DNA of 46,889 bases, taken from assembly GCA_035764935.1 (NCBI GenBank), contig DASTYK010000187.1, positions 1-46,889 on the forward strand. Direction: 5' to 3'. The translations under genes and the position numbers were made by a program. The notes beneath the pieces are model-generated. The model saw only the letters and a program-made list of their open reading frames with translations, made no database searches and had not been told where the DNA came from. Position 1 is the stretch's first letter, and each line of letters begins with the position of its first letter. The stretch is from Longimicrobiales bacterium (GTDB lineage Bacteria > Gemmatimonadota > Gemmatimonadetes > Longimicrobiales > RSA9). Positions 1 through 8,156 of the stretch are shown in pieces.

Positions 1-78
1 CAGGATCCCGGCGCGCGCACTACGCGGCAGATCCAGCTCGCGCGCCACTCTACGCAACGCCGGAGCGAACCTGTGCAT
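1..78 (-). CDS. N-terminal fragment of an unidentified protein, coupled to PadR
   Basis: Reading leftwards from an ATG at 78, an open frame of 26 codons runs off the window edge. Its start overlaps the last 29 bases of the PadR gene in another frame. A GGAGG Shine-Dalgarno lies seven bases upstream of this ATG (complement of 85-89), which strongly supports the start and implies translational coupling. The visible peptide begins MHRFAPALRRVARELDLPRS and has no signal peptide. Genes directly behind PadR regulators often encode membrane proteins or permeases that the regulator controls, but too little is visible to assign a family. Confidence 0.6.
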   Translation of the reverse strand, partial: MHRFAPALRRVARELDLPRSARAGIL

Positions 79-421
79 CGCCATCCTCCGGTTCGATGAA
101 CGCTGCCACCTGTGACGCCAGCACGCGCCACTCACGCGCGATCTTCGTCAGATAACGGCGCCCCGCCCTGGTCAGGGAGTACTGCTTCCGGGCACGTCCC
201 TGCGCCGGATCCGACCAGTCCCCTCCGACCACACCGTCTTCCTCGAGGCGGTGCAGGATCGGGTACAGCGTACCGTGCTGAAAGCGAAAGAAGCCGCCGC
301 TCCGCTCCTCGACTTCGAGAGCGATCTGATAGCCGTGCATCGGCGCATGCGACAGCACGGACAGGATCAGCAGCTCGTTGATCCGCCGCGTGGTGAGCTG
401 GCTGTCGAAGGAGTCGCTCAT
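50..421 (-). CDS. PadR-family transcriptional regulator
   Basis: The product is 123 residues, a normal length for a stand-alone PadR winged-helix repressor. The start is ATG 421 (MSDSFDSQLTTRRINELLIL), where family homology begins; an upstream in-frame start at 532 would add a non-homologous tail and lie inside the promoter. PadR features visible are LLILSVLSHAPMHGYQIA (helix 1-2), the FRFQHGTLYPILHRLEEDG recognition region, and RKQYSLTRAGRRYL of the wing. The small C-terminal domain is shortened compared with PadR proper. It probably represses its own operon through the dyad at 516-540. The next gene starts within its 3' end. The DNA-binding family is certain; the effector is unknown. Confidence 0.9.
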   Translation of the reverse strand: MSDSFDSQLTTRRINELLILSVLSHAPMHGYQIALEVEERSGGFFRFQHGTLYPILHRLEEDGVVGGDWSDPAQGRARKQYSLTRAGRRYLTKIAREWRVLASQVAAFIEPEDGDAQVRSGVA

Positions 422-515
422 ACGTTCGTCCGTGCTGGCCAGGCCCGGACGCGCAGGCGTGCGATGCCCGCGGTCCGTACCGGCGGGAAGTGATCCGCCG
501 TTCCGTATGATCGAA

Positions 516-545
516 CTATATATATCGACCATCTATATAGATCAA
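516..545 (-). promoter_or_regulatory. padR promoter overlapped by an operator-like dyad
   Basis: On the minus strand TTGATC (complement of 540-545), a 17-base spacer and TATATA (complement of 517-522) form a good sigma70-type promoter in an otherwise very GC-rich region. Exactly over it lies an inverted repeat CTATATA (516-522), 11 bases, TATATAG (534-540). A repressor bound there would cover both promoter elements, so autorepression by PadR is inferred. The transcript would carry about 90 bases of leader. Confidence 0.6.
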
Positions 546-744
546 TAGTGATGCCTACCGGACGTCTGTCCGGTGCAGCCGGCGATGTGTCCGGCCGCCC
601 GAGATCCACAGCGCTATGCGCGTCTCCTGCCCCATAACCCGGCACCTCCGGTCCCACCGGGCGTCACAAACTCTTGCCGCCGGTCGTCGCATCGGGAGAA
701 TTCACTGGTGCGCAACACACCCTCCCAGCAGCCGGAGTACTCAC

Positions 745-1332
745 ATGCAGAATCATCGATTGGGCCTTGCCGCGTGTGCGGCGGTCGTGACGCTCGCACT
801 TCCGATCAACCTGCAGGCGCAGGAGCACGGCCATGCCCCGGGTGCTCAGCCTGCGGCCGTCGCGTCCCTGCTGCGGGATCTCTCGCAGGTCGAGCAGAAG
901 CTGATCTCGCTGGCGGAGGCGATGCCGGAGGAGGCGTTCGCCTGGCGGCCGGCGGAGGGGGTCCGCTCGGTGGGCGAGGTGGTGATGCACATTGCGGCGG
1001 ACAACTACTTCCTGCCGACGTTTGCGGGGCACCCGGCGCCGGCGGAGACGGGGATCAAGAGCGGCGACTACCCGAGTGTGCAGGCGTACGAGGGGCGGCA
1101 GGTGAGCAAGGCGGAAGCGGTGCAGGCGATGCGCGATTCCTTTGCGCACCTGCGCGGCGGGATGGAGATGGCGGACGATGCGTTTCTGTCGAGCCAGCTG
1201 GATGTGTTCGGCACGCAGATGAGCGGGATGGATCTGTCCGTGATCACGACGACGCACCTGCACGAGCACCTCGGGCAGCTGATCGCGTATGCCCGTTCCA
1301 ACGGTGTCGTGCCGCCGTGGAGCCGGAGCTGA
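745..1332 (+). CDS. Exported DinB-fold protein
   Basis: The product is 195 residues. ATG 745 is preceded by GGAG at 734-737 with seven bases spacing and opens a Sec signal peptide (hydrophobic core about residues 6-20, likely cleavage after LQAQ at residue 26). The rest is a four-helix DinB/YfiT-like domain. The usual metal-binding histidines are present: His82 in MHIAADNY and the pair in HLHEHLGQL (171-175). DinB-like proteins are putative metal-dependent enzymes, some acting with bacillithiol or mycothiol, but most have no known substrate. The signal peptide makes a periplasmic location likely. Upstream bases 546-744 separate it from divergent padR and hold no convincing promoter. Confidence 0.85.
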   Translation: MQNHRLGLAACAAVVTLALPINLQAQEHGHAPGAQPAAVASLLRDLSQVEQKLISLAEAMPEEAFAWRPAEGVRSVGEVVMHIAADNYFLPTFAGHPAPAETGIKSGDYPSVQAYEGRQVSKAEAVQAMRDSFAHLRGGMEMADDAFLSSQLDVFGTQMSGMDLSVITTTHLHEHLGQLIAYARSNGVVPPWSRS

Positions 1333-1341
1333 CGCGACGGA

Positions 1342-2652
1342 TCAGCGGGGCTCGTTGGCGATGCGCCGATCGCCGACGCCGGCGATCGGCAGCAGTGACA
1401 TGGAGCGCAGGTTGACGATGTAGCCGTTGAAGCCGCTCAGCACATCGAGTCCGAGCCGGCAGTCGGAGCCGCGCTCGATGAGCGAGTCGACGGCTACGGT
1501 ATAGGCGGGCATGTTGAACAGCCGGGCCGAGGTTTCGCCCAGCGTGAGGGTCACGTTGTCGAGGACCCACGCCGGCACGAGTCGATCGCCTGCGACGCCG
1601 GCGATGCGCACGGTGTCGGGGCGGCCCTCGTCCTGGATCCGGGTCTTCATGCGCTCGTAGAAACGCAGGAAGAGCGCGCTGTGTGTTGCGCCGGTGTCGA
1701 GGTCGCAGACGACCTGCTCGTTCAGCACCTCGAGCTGTACGACGGGCATGAGGAAGCGCAGCGCGAGGTTGTGGACGTCGTAGCTCGGCACCCTGTTCGG
1801 GATGTGCATCACTCCATTGCGGCGGAACTCGACTTCGCCGAGTGCGTCGAGCACGGGGAAGCCGAGGATGCCGGGGATGGAGAACTGCGGATCGCGCCCG
1901 AGCACCTCATCGGGAGCGACGAGGAACGCGACGTTCTCGATCTCGATCCCGCCGAGCCGCAGCCGCGGCGCCACGGTCACATCGGCGACGAACCGTTTTC
2001 CGGTCGACGTGCCGATCTCCACGTCCGCGTGGCGGATCTCGAGGCCCAGCGACTCCGCCTCCGAGCGCCGCATGACGGACAGGTTGGCCCCGGTGTCGAA
2101 CATGTAGGAGCGGAGCGAGTCACCGATCACGACGGGCACGCGCGCGTACCTGCCGCGCGGGATGCTGGTGGAGGTCCGCCGCACGACGCGCTGAGGCGCC
2201 ACGTCCGCGAGGGCGCGTGCGATGCGCAGCTCGTTTTCCGTTTCCGCCCGGAGCAGCGAGTCGAGGTTCTCGAGCGCGAAGAAGTGCTCTGCTGCGGCGG
2301 CCGCAGCGGCGTACTCGTGGAGTCGGAAGTGGTTGCGGTAGCGTAGCCGGTGGGCGACCGCGCGCATGCTGCCGTTGATTCCGTCGAGACCCGGGCCGAG
2401 CAGGTCCAGCTGCCGGTTGGACTCGATGGGGTCGTTGAATGCGTGAGCGACGATAGCGCGGAGCAGCGTGACGCGCGCGTCGTCCAGCGTCGGCTGCTGC
2501 TCGAGTGCGGTGCGCAGGCCGAAATAATCCCGGCGCTCGTACATCTCGACCAGCTGCCTGACTTCGTCATGCGACGACCACACGCGGATGGATGCGCATC
2601 CGGCGGGAAGCAGCAGCAGCGCGAGCCAGGAGAAACGGTGCAGCCGGTGCAT
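1342..2652 (-). CDS. Lipoprotein with two retropepsin-like aspartyl protease domains
   Basis: The product is 436 residues. ATG 2652 is preceded by AGGAG with seven bases spacing and opens a hydrophobic signal ending LLPAGC, so Cys19 is a probable lipidation site, although Pro at -3 is not typical. Residues 25-150 are helical and repeat-like. Two clan-AA aspartyl protease modules follow, each with the catalytic DTGA motif: Asp186 in YMFDTGANLSVM and Asp319 in CDLDTGATHSALF. A tandem pair could form one intramolecular active site, unlike viral retropepsins, which dimerise. A role in envelope proteolysis is inferred. A related protein is encoded at 33190-34266. It is divergent from ada. Confidence 0.8.
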   Translation of the reverse strand: MHRLHRFSWLALLLLPAGCASIRVWSSHDEVRQLVEMYERRDYFGLRTALEQQPTLDDARVTLLRAIVAHAFNDPIESNRQLDLLGPGLDGINGSMRAVAHRLRYRNHFRLHEYAAAAAAAEHFFALENLDSLLRAETENELRIARALADVAPQRVVRRTSTSIPRGRYARVPVVIGDSLRSYMFDTGANLSVMRRSEAESLGLEIRHADVEIGTSTGKRFVADVTVAPRLRLGGIEIENVAFLVAPDEVLGRDPQFSIPGILGFPVLDALGEVEFRRNGVMHIPNRVPSYDVHNLALRFLMPVVQLEVLNEQVVCDLDTGATHSALFLRFYERMKTRIQDEGRPDTVRIAGVAGDRLVPAWVLDNVTLTLGETSARLFNMPAYTVAVDSLIERGSDCRLGLDVLSGFNGYIVNLRSMSLLPIAGVGDRRIANEPR

Positions 2653-2947
2653 CCAGGGCTCCTGCGAATCGAATGCGGCGGGTGAGCCGGCCATGGTCGG
2701 GCCGCCGGCGACTCCAGCCCGGAGCCGCAGCGGTCGGCGCGGGCGATGGCGTCGCCGGCTCACTACAGTGTAACGCCGTGAGGATCACCCGTGTGACGAC
2801 CTTACCCCTGGAAATCTGACACGGTTCATCCGCGGGGACGAATGACGGGTCTCCGGATTCGATGTGCAGTTTCCGGTCGATCAGCGGAGCCCGGGAGGTT
2901 AGCATCGTGGGAGCCACTACCCTCGAACGGAGCACCGGGAGCCCCGG
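2653..2947. other. Intergenic region between divergent aspartyl protease and ada genes
   Basis: These 295 bases hold no supported gene. Frames crossing the region lack family similarity and ribosome binding sites. A short dyad CACT-AC-AGTG near 2761-2770 lies where a minus-strand promoter could be, but I see no convincing -35/-10 pair for either gene. Confidence 0.4.
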
Positions 2948-4051
2948 ATGAACACGACGATCGAACGCACGCTGCCGCCGGCGGACGAGATGTACGGTGC
3001 GCTGCTCGCGCGTGACACCCGCTACGACGGCATCTTCTTCACGGCGGTCCGCACGACCGGCATCTTCTGCCGGCCCACGTGCCCCGCAAAGAAGCCGGAC
3101 CGGCGCAACGTCGATTTCTTCGCGTCGGCGCGCGCTGCCCTGGCTCACGGGTTCCGGCCCTGCCTCCGCTGCCGCCCGATGGAGCCGCCCGGCGCCACCC
3201 CGGAGCCGATCCGTCTGCTGCTGGCCGAGATCGAGCGTGCGCCGATGAACCGGCTGCGCGACGCCGACCTGCGCGCCCGGGGTCTCGAGCCCGCGGCGCT
3301 GCGCCGCTGGTTCCGCACCCATCACGGGATGACCTTCCAGGCGTACCACCGCGCACTGCGGCTTTCCCGCGCGCTGGGCCAGCTCGCGAGCGGCGCCGAC
3401 ATCACCCGCGCTGCCTTCGACAACGGCTACGATTCGCTGAGCGGCTTCCAGGATGCGCTGCGCCAGATCACCGGGCGCTCCCCGGCGCGCAGCCGGAACA
3501 CGACGGTCGTGCACCTCTCGCGCGTCCTGACGCCCCTCGGTCCGATGCTGCTCGGGACTGCCGACGAGCAGGTTTGCATCCTGGAGTTCACGGATCGCCG
3601 CATGCTGGAAACGCAGCTCACACGGCTCAGCCGGAAGCTGGGGTGTGCCTTTCTGCCCGGATCGACCGACGTGAGTCGCCGGATGGAAGGGGAGCTGGCG
3701 GAGTACTTCGCCGGTGAGCGCCGCGTCTTCGAGACCCCGGTCGCCACGCCCGGCACGGACTTCCAGCAGCGCGTCTGGGCCGCACTGCGCGAGATTCCCT
3801 TCGGCACCGTGCGCAGCTACGGCGAGCAGGCGCGCGCGATCGGTGAGCCGAACGCGGTGCGCGCCGTCGCGCGCGCGAACGGCGACAATCGCATCGCGAT
3901 CGTGATCCCCTGCCACCGCGTCATCGGTGCGGACGGCACGCTGACCGGCTATGGCGGCGGACTCTGGCGCAAGCAGTGGCTGCTGGAGCACGAGGGCTGG
4001 ACTTCACCCGGCACCGGTTCCGTGACGAGCGCGCAGACAGAGCTGCTCTGA
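2948..4051 (+). CDS. ada: Ada-type methylphosphotriester/O6-methylguanine-DNA methyltransferase and regulator
   Basis: The product is 367 residues, the usual length for bifunctional Ada. GGGAG at 2937-2941 sits six bases before the ATG. Order of domains: an N-terminal zinc domain with Cys41, Cys45, Cys72 and Cys75 (GIFCRPTCPAKKP and FRPCLRCRP), which accepts methyl groups from DNA phosphotriesters; an AraC-type helix-turn-helix (about 85-185); and a C-terminal methyltransferase with the IPCHRVIG active site, Cys322. All residues needed for both transfers are present. Methylation of the N-terminal domain normally turns Ada into an activator of its own gene. No alkA or alkB lies next to it. The 3' end faces the acylase gene across a strong hairpin. 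Confidence 0.95.
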   Translation: MNTTIERTLPPADEMYGALLARDTRYDGIFFTAVRTTGIFCRPTCPAKKPDRRNVDFFASARAALAHGFRPCLRCRPMEPPGATPEPIRLLLAEIERAPMNRLRDADLRARGLEPAALRRWFRTHHGMTFQAYHRALRLSRALGQLASGADITRAAFDNGYDSLSGFQDALRQITGRSPARSRNTTVVHLSRVLTPLGPMLLGTADEQVCILEFTDRRMLETQLTRLSRKLGCAFLPGSTDVSRRMEGELAEYFAGERRVFETPVATPGTDFQQRVWAALREIPFGTVRSYGEQARAIGEPNAVRAVARANGDNRIAIVIPCHRVIGADGTLTGYGGGLWRKQWLLEHEGWTSPGTGSVTSAQTELL

Positions 4052-4056
4052 ACGCC

Positions 4057-4080
4057 GGGGCGCCCCCGCGCGGGCGCCCC
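4057..4080. terminator. GC hairpin between convergent genes
   Basis: A perfect nine-base-pair inverted repeat, GGGGCGCCC and GGGCGCCCC with a six-base loop, fills most of the 41-base gap between the ends of ada and the acylase gene. It can form in both transcripts. There is no T tract, so it is a probable bidirectional 3'-end structure but not a canonical intrinsic terminator. Confidence 0.55.
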
Positions 4081-4092
4081 ACCGGTCAGCGG

Positions 4093-6300
4093 CTACTGCC
4101 CGGGCGCGTAGCGACGCTCGGCGTGCGCCTCGACGTCCGAACGGTAGAAATACACGTCGCGCAGTGCGCCCATGGCGTAAATCGCTGCCTGGTCGTCGAA
4201 GTGGGGCGAGGCCGGATCCCCGCTCTCGCCGCCCGCGGAGACGGCCCTGGCCCGTACGCTGTCCCCGAACTCCACGACCGCAACGAAGCTGTTGCCGCTC
4301 GTGCCGTACCACTTCTTCGTGTTCGGGTAGGGCCGTGCGCCGAACGAGGCCAGCGAGCCCCAGCGCGCGGAGGTGAACGGCACCGGGATGCTGTGCCTGG
4401 CGTCGTCGAAGTTGGGGCCGATCTCCGGGCTGATGCGCTGGAAGCGGTTGATGTGCCACCACGGGACCTGCCACGTGCCGAAGTCCTCCTCCAGCCGGGC
4501 CACTGCGCCCGCGAACGATGACAGCAGCACCTCGTCATCGGCGTGGCCGTGAGCGATGAAGTCCTCACCGGACATTCCACGCTCGCGCGCGTCCGCGGCA
4601 ACGGCCCGAAGCACGTCCTCCCCCCAGAACACCGCGAGCGACGTTGCGACCGAGTTCACCCCCCAGCGGTAGTCCCAGTCGCGCAGCACCTCGGCCGCCT
4701 GGACGATGCGCCACGCTGCGTCGATCTCGTCGACGGCCTGGAGCAGCGCCGGCACCATCTCGGCAAACGACGGCAGGTAGCTGTCGTACGCCAGCTCCGT
4801 GAGCGACGCCATCGTGAACGGATCCGGATCCTCGAGCAGCATCAGCGCGTGCTTGCCGCGCGGCGACTCCGCCGTCGTGGTTTCGACATAGGCGGGATAG
4901 TCCTCGCGCCGGGGGCTGTCCGGCCCCGCCGCGGACCACGGCCAGTTGTTCACGTTGTAGACCCAGCCGATGTCCGGGTTGACCACGTTGGGCGTCTCCT
5001 CGTAGGAGAGCACACCGTCGTACGCGGTCGCGGGGTCACTTCCATCCACCGGCTGCGACCAGTCGAAGCGCGGGTCACGACGCGGGATGTAGTTCGAGTG
5101 GAAGTACGCGATGTTGCCTTCCGCATCGGCGAAGATCGTGTTGTTCGACGAGTTGGTGTGCAGCCGCATGATCTCGACGTACTCGTCGAGGTTGGCGGCC
5201 CTGGTGCGGCTGTACGACTGGATCAGTGCATTCACCGGCTGCCACATGATGTGCACGCTCAGCCAGCGCTCCCCTTCGCGCCCCACGATGGGACCGCGGT
5301 GCGTGAAGTACGCGGTGAACGTCCGCTCCTGCAGGCCGCGATCGGTGCGGTACGGGATCGTGATCGTGCGCGAGGTCATCGGGCGCTCCTCGTCGCCGTA
5401 CCGGTAGAAGTAACGGCCGTTGCGCCGGACCGGCGTCTCGAGGAACCAGTCGATGTTGTCGACGCGACTCGACGTGTGCATCCAGCCGGCGCGCTCGCTG
5501 AAGCCCTGGTAGATGAAGAACTGCCCCCAGGTCACGGCACCGTACGCGTTCAATCCCTCGTTGCTCGTCATCTGCAGCTCGGAGCGGAAGTAGAACGACG
5601 TGTGCGGGTTGATGAAGAGCAGCGCGTTGCCGTTGCGCGTGAGCTCGGGCGCAATGGCGAACCCGTTGGAGCCGCGCGGCTCGGGCGCCGGCCCGTCGAG
5701 TGAGCCGAGCATCTCCTCGAGCGGCGAAGGCACCGGCTCCGGCGCATCCGTTCCGCCGTAGAACGCGGCGAGATCCTCGAGGGAGATGCGCTCGATGTCG
5801 CCGCCGATGCTGCCCTCCGTGAAGCTGAGGGCCATCCACGGCTCGAAGCGCCTGATCACGCGAGGCTCGACGTCCGGGTGCGTGTGCAGGTAGTAATTGA
5901 GGCCGGCGGCCCAGGAATCCATCAGTCGCTTCAGCCAGTCGGGGCTGGCCGAGTACGCCGCCTTCAGCGAATCCGGATCCGCGTACATGCGCGCACGCAG
6001 ATCATGCCAGATGCCGCCCTCGCCCTCTGCCTGGGCGAGGTAACCGAGCGAGAGGATGTAGTTCATCTCGACCCGGTTGAAGTCGTCCTCCGCCTGGGCG
6101 TAGACCATGCCGAACACGGCGTCCGCATCCGTCTCGCCGTACACGTGCGCGATGCCCCAGCGGTCGCGGATGATCTCGATGTCCTGCGCCTGCTGCTCCC
6201 AGCGCCGGACTTCCTCCGGCGTGAACGACTGTGCGGCCAGCGGCGGGGCCGGCGCGAAGAGCAGGATGCAGATCGCGGCAGTGCGGAGCAGTCTCGTCAT
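4093..6300 (-). CDS. Penicillin acylase-family Ntn hydrolase, exported
   Basis: The product is 735 residues with a signal peptide (MTRLLRTAAICILLFAPAPP, cleavage near AAQ24). The start at 6300 is chosen because the signal begins there; no good ribosome site is visible. The family is made as a precursor that cuts itself so that a serine becomes the N-terminal nucleophile of the beta chain. That serine is Ser211 in PRGSNGFAI, and the beta-chain ALLFINPHT segment follows. The alpha-chain hallmark IIRDRWGIAHVYGETDADAV is at about 43-62. Family members hydrolyse amide bonds of beta-lactams, acyl-homoserine lactones or other N-acyl compounds; the substrate here cannot be read from sequence. Periplasmic location is inferred. 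Confidence 0.9.
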   Translation of the reverse strand: MTRLLRTAAICILLFAPAPPLAAQSFTPEEVRRWEQQAQDIEIIRDRWGIAHVYGETDADAVFGMVYAQAEDDFNRVEMNYILSLGYLAQAEGEGGIWHDLRARMYADPDSLKAAYSASPDWLKRLMDSWAAGLNYYLHTHPDVEPRVIRRFEPWMALSFTEGSIGGDIERISLEDLAAFYGGTDAPEPVPSPLEEMLGSLDGPAPEPRGSNGFAIAPELTRNGNALLFINPHTSFYFRSELQMTSNEGLNAYGAVTWGQFFIYQGFSERAGWMHTSSRVDNIDWFLETPVRRNGRYFYRYGDEERPMTSRTITIPYRTDRGLQERTFTAYFTHRGPIVGREGERWLSVHIMWQPVNALIQSYSRTRAANLDEYVEIMRLHTNSSNNTIFADAEGNIAYFHSNYIPRRDPRFDWSQPVDGSDPATAYDGVLSYEETPNVVNPDIGWVYNVNNWPWSAAGPDSPRREDYPAYVETTTAESPRGKHALMLLEDPDPFTMASLTELAYDSYLPSFAEMVPALLQAVDEIDAAWRIVQAAEVLRDWDYRWGVNSVATSLAVFWGEDVLRAVAADARERGMSGEDFIAHGHADDEVLLSSFAGAVARLEEDFGTWQVPWWHINRFQRISPEIGPNFDDARHSIPVPFTSARWGSLASFGARPYPNTKKWYGTSGNSFVAVVEFGDSVRARAVSAGGESGDPASPHFDDQAAIYAMGALRDVYFYRSDVEAHAERRYAPGQ

Positions 6301-6485
6301 GATCGTCGCCCGGATGGAGTGTGTCGGATTGCGGGCAACGTACGGCGGGCGGGTCCGGCGGTTCAAGTCGGGGGCGACGGCACCGCTCCTGCACGGACTG
6401 GCGCAGCGCCGCGCCTCATTTCATTGTTGCGGCATCGAGCAAGCGGCTCGCACCCCGAACGCCACCTCTGCGCGGGATCACACCC

Positions 6486-7175
6486 ATGCCCCTCGATCGC
6501 GGCATCATCGATCAGCAGCTCCAGGAGCTGGGCGAAGGCAACCGCTGGTGGGACCAGCGCGAGATGCGCGACCTGCCCGCCGTGCTCGGCGCCGACGAGC
6601 GCATCCTCGCGATTGCCCGCGGCCGCATCGCCCGCGTGCGCGTGCTGCGGCGAAGCTGGCTCATCATCGTGACCGATCGCCGCCTGCTCTGCCTCCGCTC
6701 CGCAGGCGGCGGCGGATGGCGCCAGGTGGACGTGCCCGCAAAGCAGATCACGCGCGTGGCCCTTCGCATCGGACCGATGCACGGCCGGGTACGCGTGACC
6801 GCGGGAGATCGAAATCTCCGGCTCCTCGTTCCTCGCAGCGACGCGTACAAGCTCGCGACCGCGCTGACCGGGGTCGGCAGCATCACGCGACCTTCGCCCA
6901 ACCTCCCCGGCCCCGTGCTCATGGTACGGCGCGTCTTCGACCACGTGCTCGCGCTGCCCGCCGCCGCGCTCAATCCGAATGCTGCGGAGCCCGTCGCGGC
7001 AGCCGCCGGCAACAGGGGGCAGCAGGTCGCCAGGGCCGCCGCGCTGCCCGATCCCGTGACCGAGCAGCGCATCGAATGGCTGGAGGCGCAGGTCGCCGAG
7101 CTGCAGCAGCAGATCGACTTCCTGGAAAGGCTGCTGCAGGAGCGGCACGAAGCAAAGGCTGCATTCGAGCCGTGA
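6486..7175 (+). CDS. Bacterial PH-like domain protein with C-terminal coiled coil
   Basis: The product is 229 residues; the start is ATG 6486 (MPLDRGIIDQQLQELGEG), because upstream in-frame sequence looks non-coding. Residues about 40-125 (DERILAIARGRIARVRVLRR through LLVPRSDAYKLATAL) resemble the bacterial pleckstrin-homology-like fold: alternating strands with the LIIVTDRRLLCL core. A low-complexity linker rich in Ala and Pro follows, then a strongly predicted coiled coil near the C terminus (TEQRIEWLEAQVAELQQQ). There is no signal peptide or membrane segment. The molecular role is unknown; a scaffolding or oligomerising protein is plausible. It stands alone, convergent with the ArsR-SRPBCC gene three bases away. 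Confidence 0.65.
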   Translation: MPLDRGIIDQQLQELGEGNRWWDQREMRDLPAVLGADERILAIARGRIARVRVLRRSWLIIVTDRRLLCLRSAGGGGWRQVDVPAKQITRVALRIGPMHGRVRVTAGDRNLRLLVPRSDAYKLATALTGVGSITRPSPNLPGPVLMVRRVFDHVLALPAAALNPNAAEPVAAAAGNRGQQVARAAALPDPVTEQRIEWLEAQVAELQQQIDFLERLLQERHEAKAAFEP

Positions 7176-7178
7176 AGC

Positions 7179-7958
7179 TCATGTCTCCTGCCGCAGGTAC
7201 ATCAGCGAGCCGGGCGTCGTCAGCACCTCGCCCGTCTCGAGAAGGGTCTTGAGCCCCGACAGCACCATCGGCCAGCCGCCCCACAGCTCGTCGAGCACAT
7301 CCTCCGGAAGCTGGTCATGCGTCACCGTCAGCCGGCAGGAGTCGCCCACCGGCTCGATCTCCCACGTGACCCGTGACGTTCCCTGCGCCTTCGCCTCCTC
7401 GCTCCAGACCGCGCGGAAGCTCTGCACCAGCCGGCGCGGTGGATCGACCTCCAGGTTCTCCCCTTCGCTGATCCGCATGCCCGGCCCCACCGTCTCCTCC
7501 CCCGCAATGCTCTCCCAGCTCGATCCCGCCTCCCAGGTCGACTCCGTGCCGACGCCGAAGCTGTACTTCCGCCGCAGCTCCGGATTCGTGATCGCCTCCC
7601 ACAGTCGCTCCGGCGTCGTGCGGATGTAGATCTCGAAGATCTTCTCCATGCTCCCCTCCTCCAGGCGTTGCTTCAGCTCGCTGAGCCCCGCGGCCCAGCG
7701 CTCTGCATACTTGCTCACCCACCGGTCATGGATGAGCCGGATCGGCACCGCGTTCAGGAAGTGCAGCTTCTCCCGACCGCGCCGCCGCGTGACCACCAGC
7801 CCTGCCTCCTCCAGCACCCGCAGGTGCTTCATCACACCGAACCGGGTCATCGTCACGCGCGACTCCAGCTCGCCCAGCGTCTGCCCGTCGCGCTGGTAAA
7901 GCGCATCCAGCAGCAGCCGGCGTGTCGGATCCGCGAGTGCCCTGAAGACATCGTCCAT
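7179..7958 (-). CDS. ArsR-type regulator fused to a SRPBCC (AHSA1) domain
   Basis: The product is 259 residues. Residues 1-90 are an ArsR winged helix (DDVFRALADPTRRLLLDALY, MTRFGVMKHLRVLEEAGLVV). Residues about 103-255 are an AHSA1/START-like domain (FEIYIRTTPERLWEAITNPE, RVTWEIEPVGDSCRLTVTHD). In most genomes these are separate neighbouring genes, as at 36868-38213 in this window; here they are one chain, so ligand binding by SRPBCC may directly control DNA binding. I chose ATG 7958, not 7985, because a TTGACA/CATATT promoter puts the transcription start at 7958 and the upstream ATG would lie inside the promoter. The gene is probably autorepressed. Confidence 0.88.
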   Translation of the reverse strand: MDDVFRALADPTRRLLLDALYQRDGQTLGELESRVTMTRFGVMKHLRVLEEAGLVVTRRRGREKLHFLNAVPIRLIHDRWVSKYAERWAAGLSELKQRLEEGSMEKIFEIYIRTTPERLWEAITNPELRRKYSFGVGTESTWEAGSSWESIAGEETVGPGMRISEGENLEVDPPRRLVQSFRAVWSEEAKAQGTSRVTWEIEPVGDSCRLTVTHDQLPEDVLDELWGGWPMVLSGLKTLLETGEVLTTPGSLMYLRQET

Positions 7959-7964
7959 GAGCGG

Positions 7965-7994
7965 AATATGTGACCAATCGGTCACCTATGTCAA
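7965..7994 (-). promoter_or_regulatory. Promoter and operator of the ArsR-SRPBCC fusion gene
   Basis: On the minus strand a perfect TTGACA (complement of 7989-7994), 18-base spacer and CATATT (complement of 7965-7970) lead, after six bases, to ATG 7958, predicting a leaderless mRNA. A dyad GTGACC-AATC-GGTCAC (7970-7985) fills the spacer between -35 and -10, a typical place for an ArsR repressor to bind. Confidence 0.65.
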
Positions 7995-8115
7995 CCGGTG
8001 GGTAGGGGTGCGAACGGCGGGCTGACGGAAGTTGGAAACGATTGGCGCAGTTCGGGGGTCCGGCGTTCCGGCGCGCAAGTTGCTCCGGTGGGGCGCGCGG
8101 ACGCGAGAAACAGGC

Positions 8116-8121
8116 TATAAT
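8116..8121 (+). promoter_or_regulatory. TATAAT box upstream of the flavin oxidoreductase gene
   Basis: A perfect TATAAT stands out in GC-rich surroundings 36 bases before ATG 8157. No -35 element at a normal distance is recognisable. The sequence GGGGGA before the ATG could serve as ribosome site. Confidence 0.45.
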
Positions 8122-8156
8122 TGACGTACTCGCTCACAATCCGGGGGATTTTGCTA

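Noticed and set aside
7959-7985. ATG 7985 as start of the ArsR-SRPBCC protein
   Set aside because: It lies within the operator and upstream of the predicted transcription start, has no ribosome site, and its nine extra residues are outside the ArsR homology.
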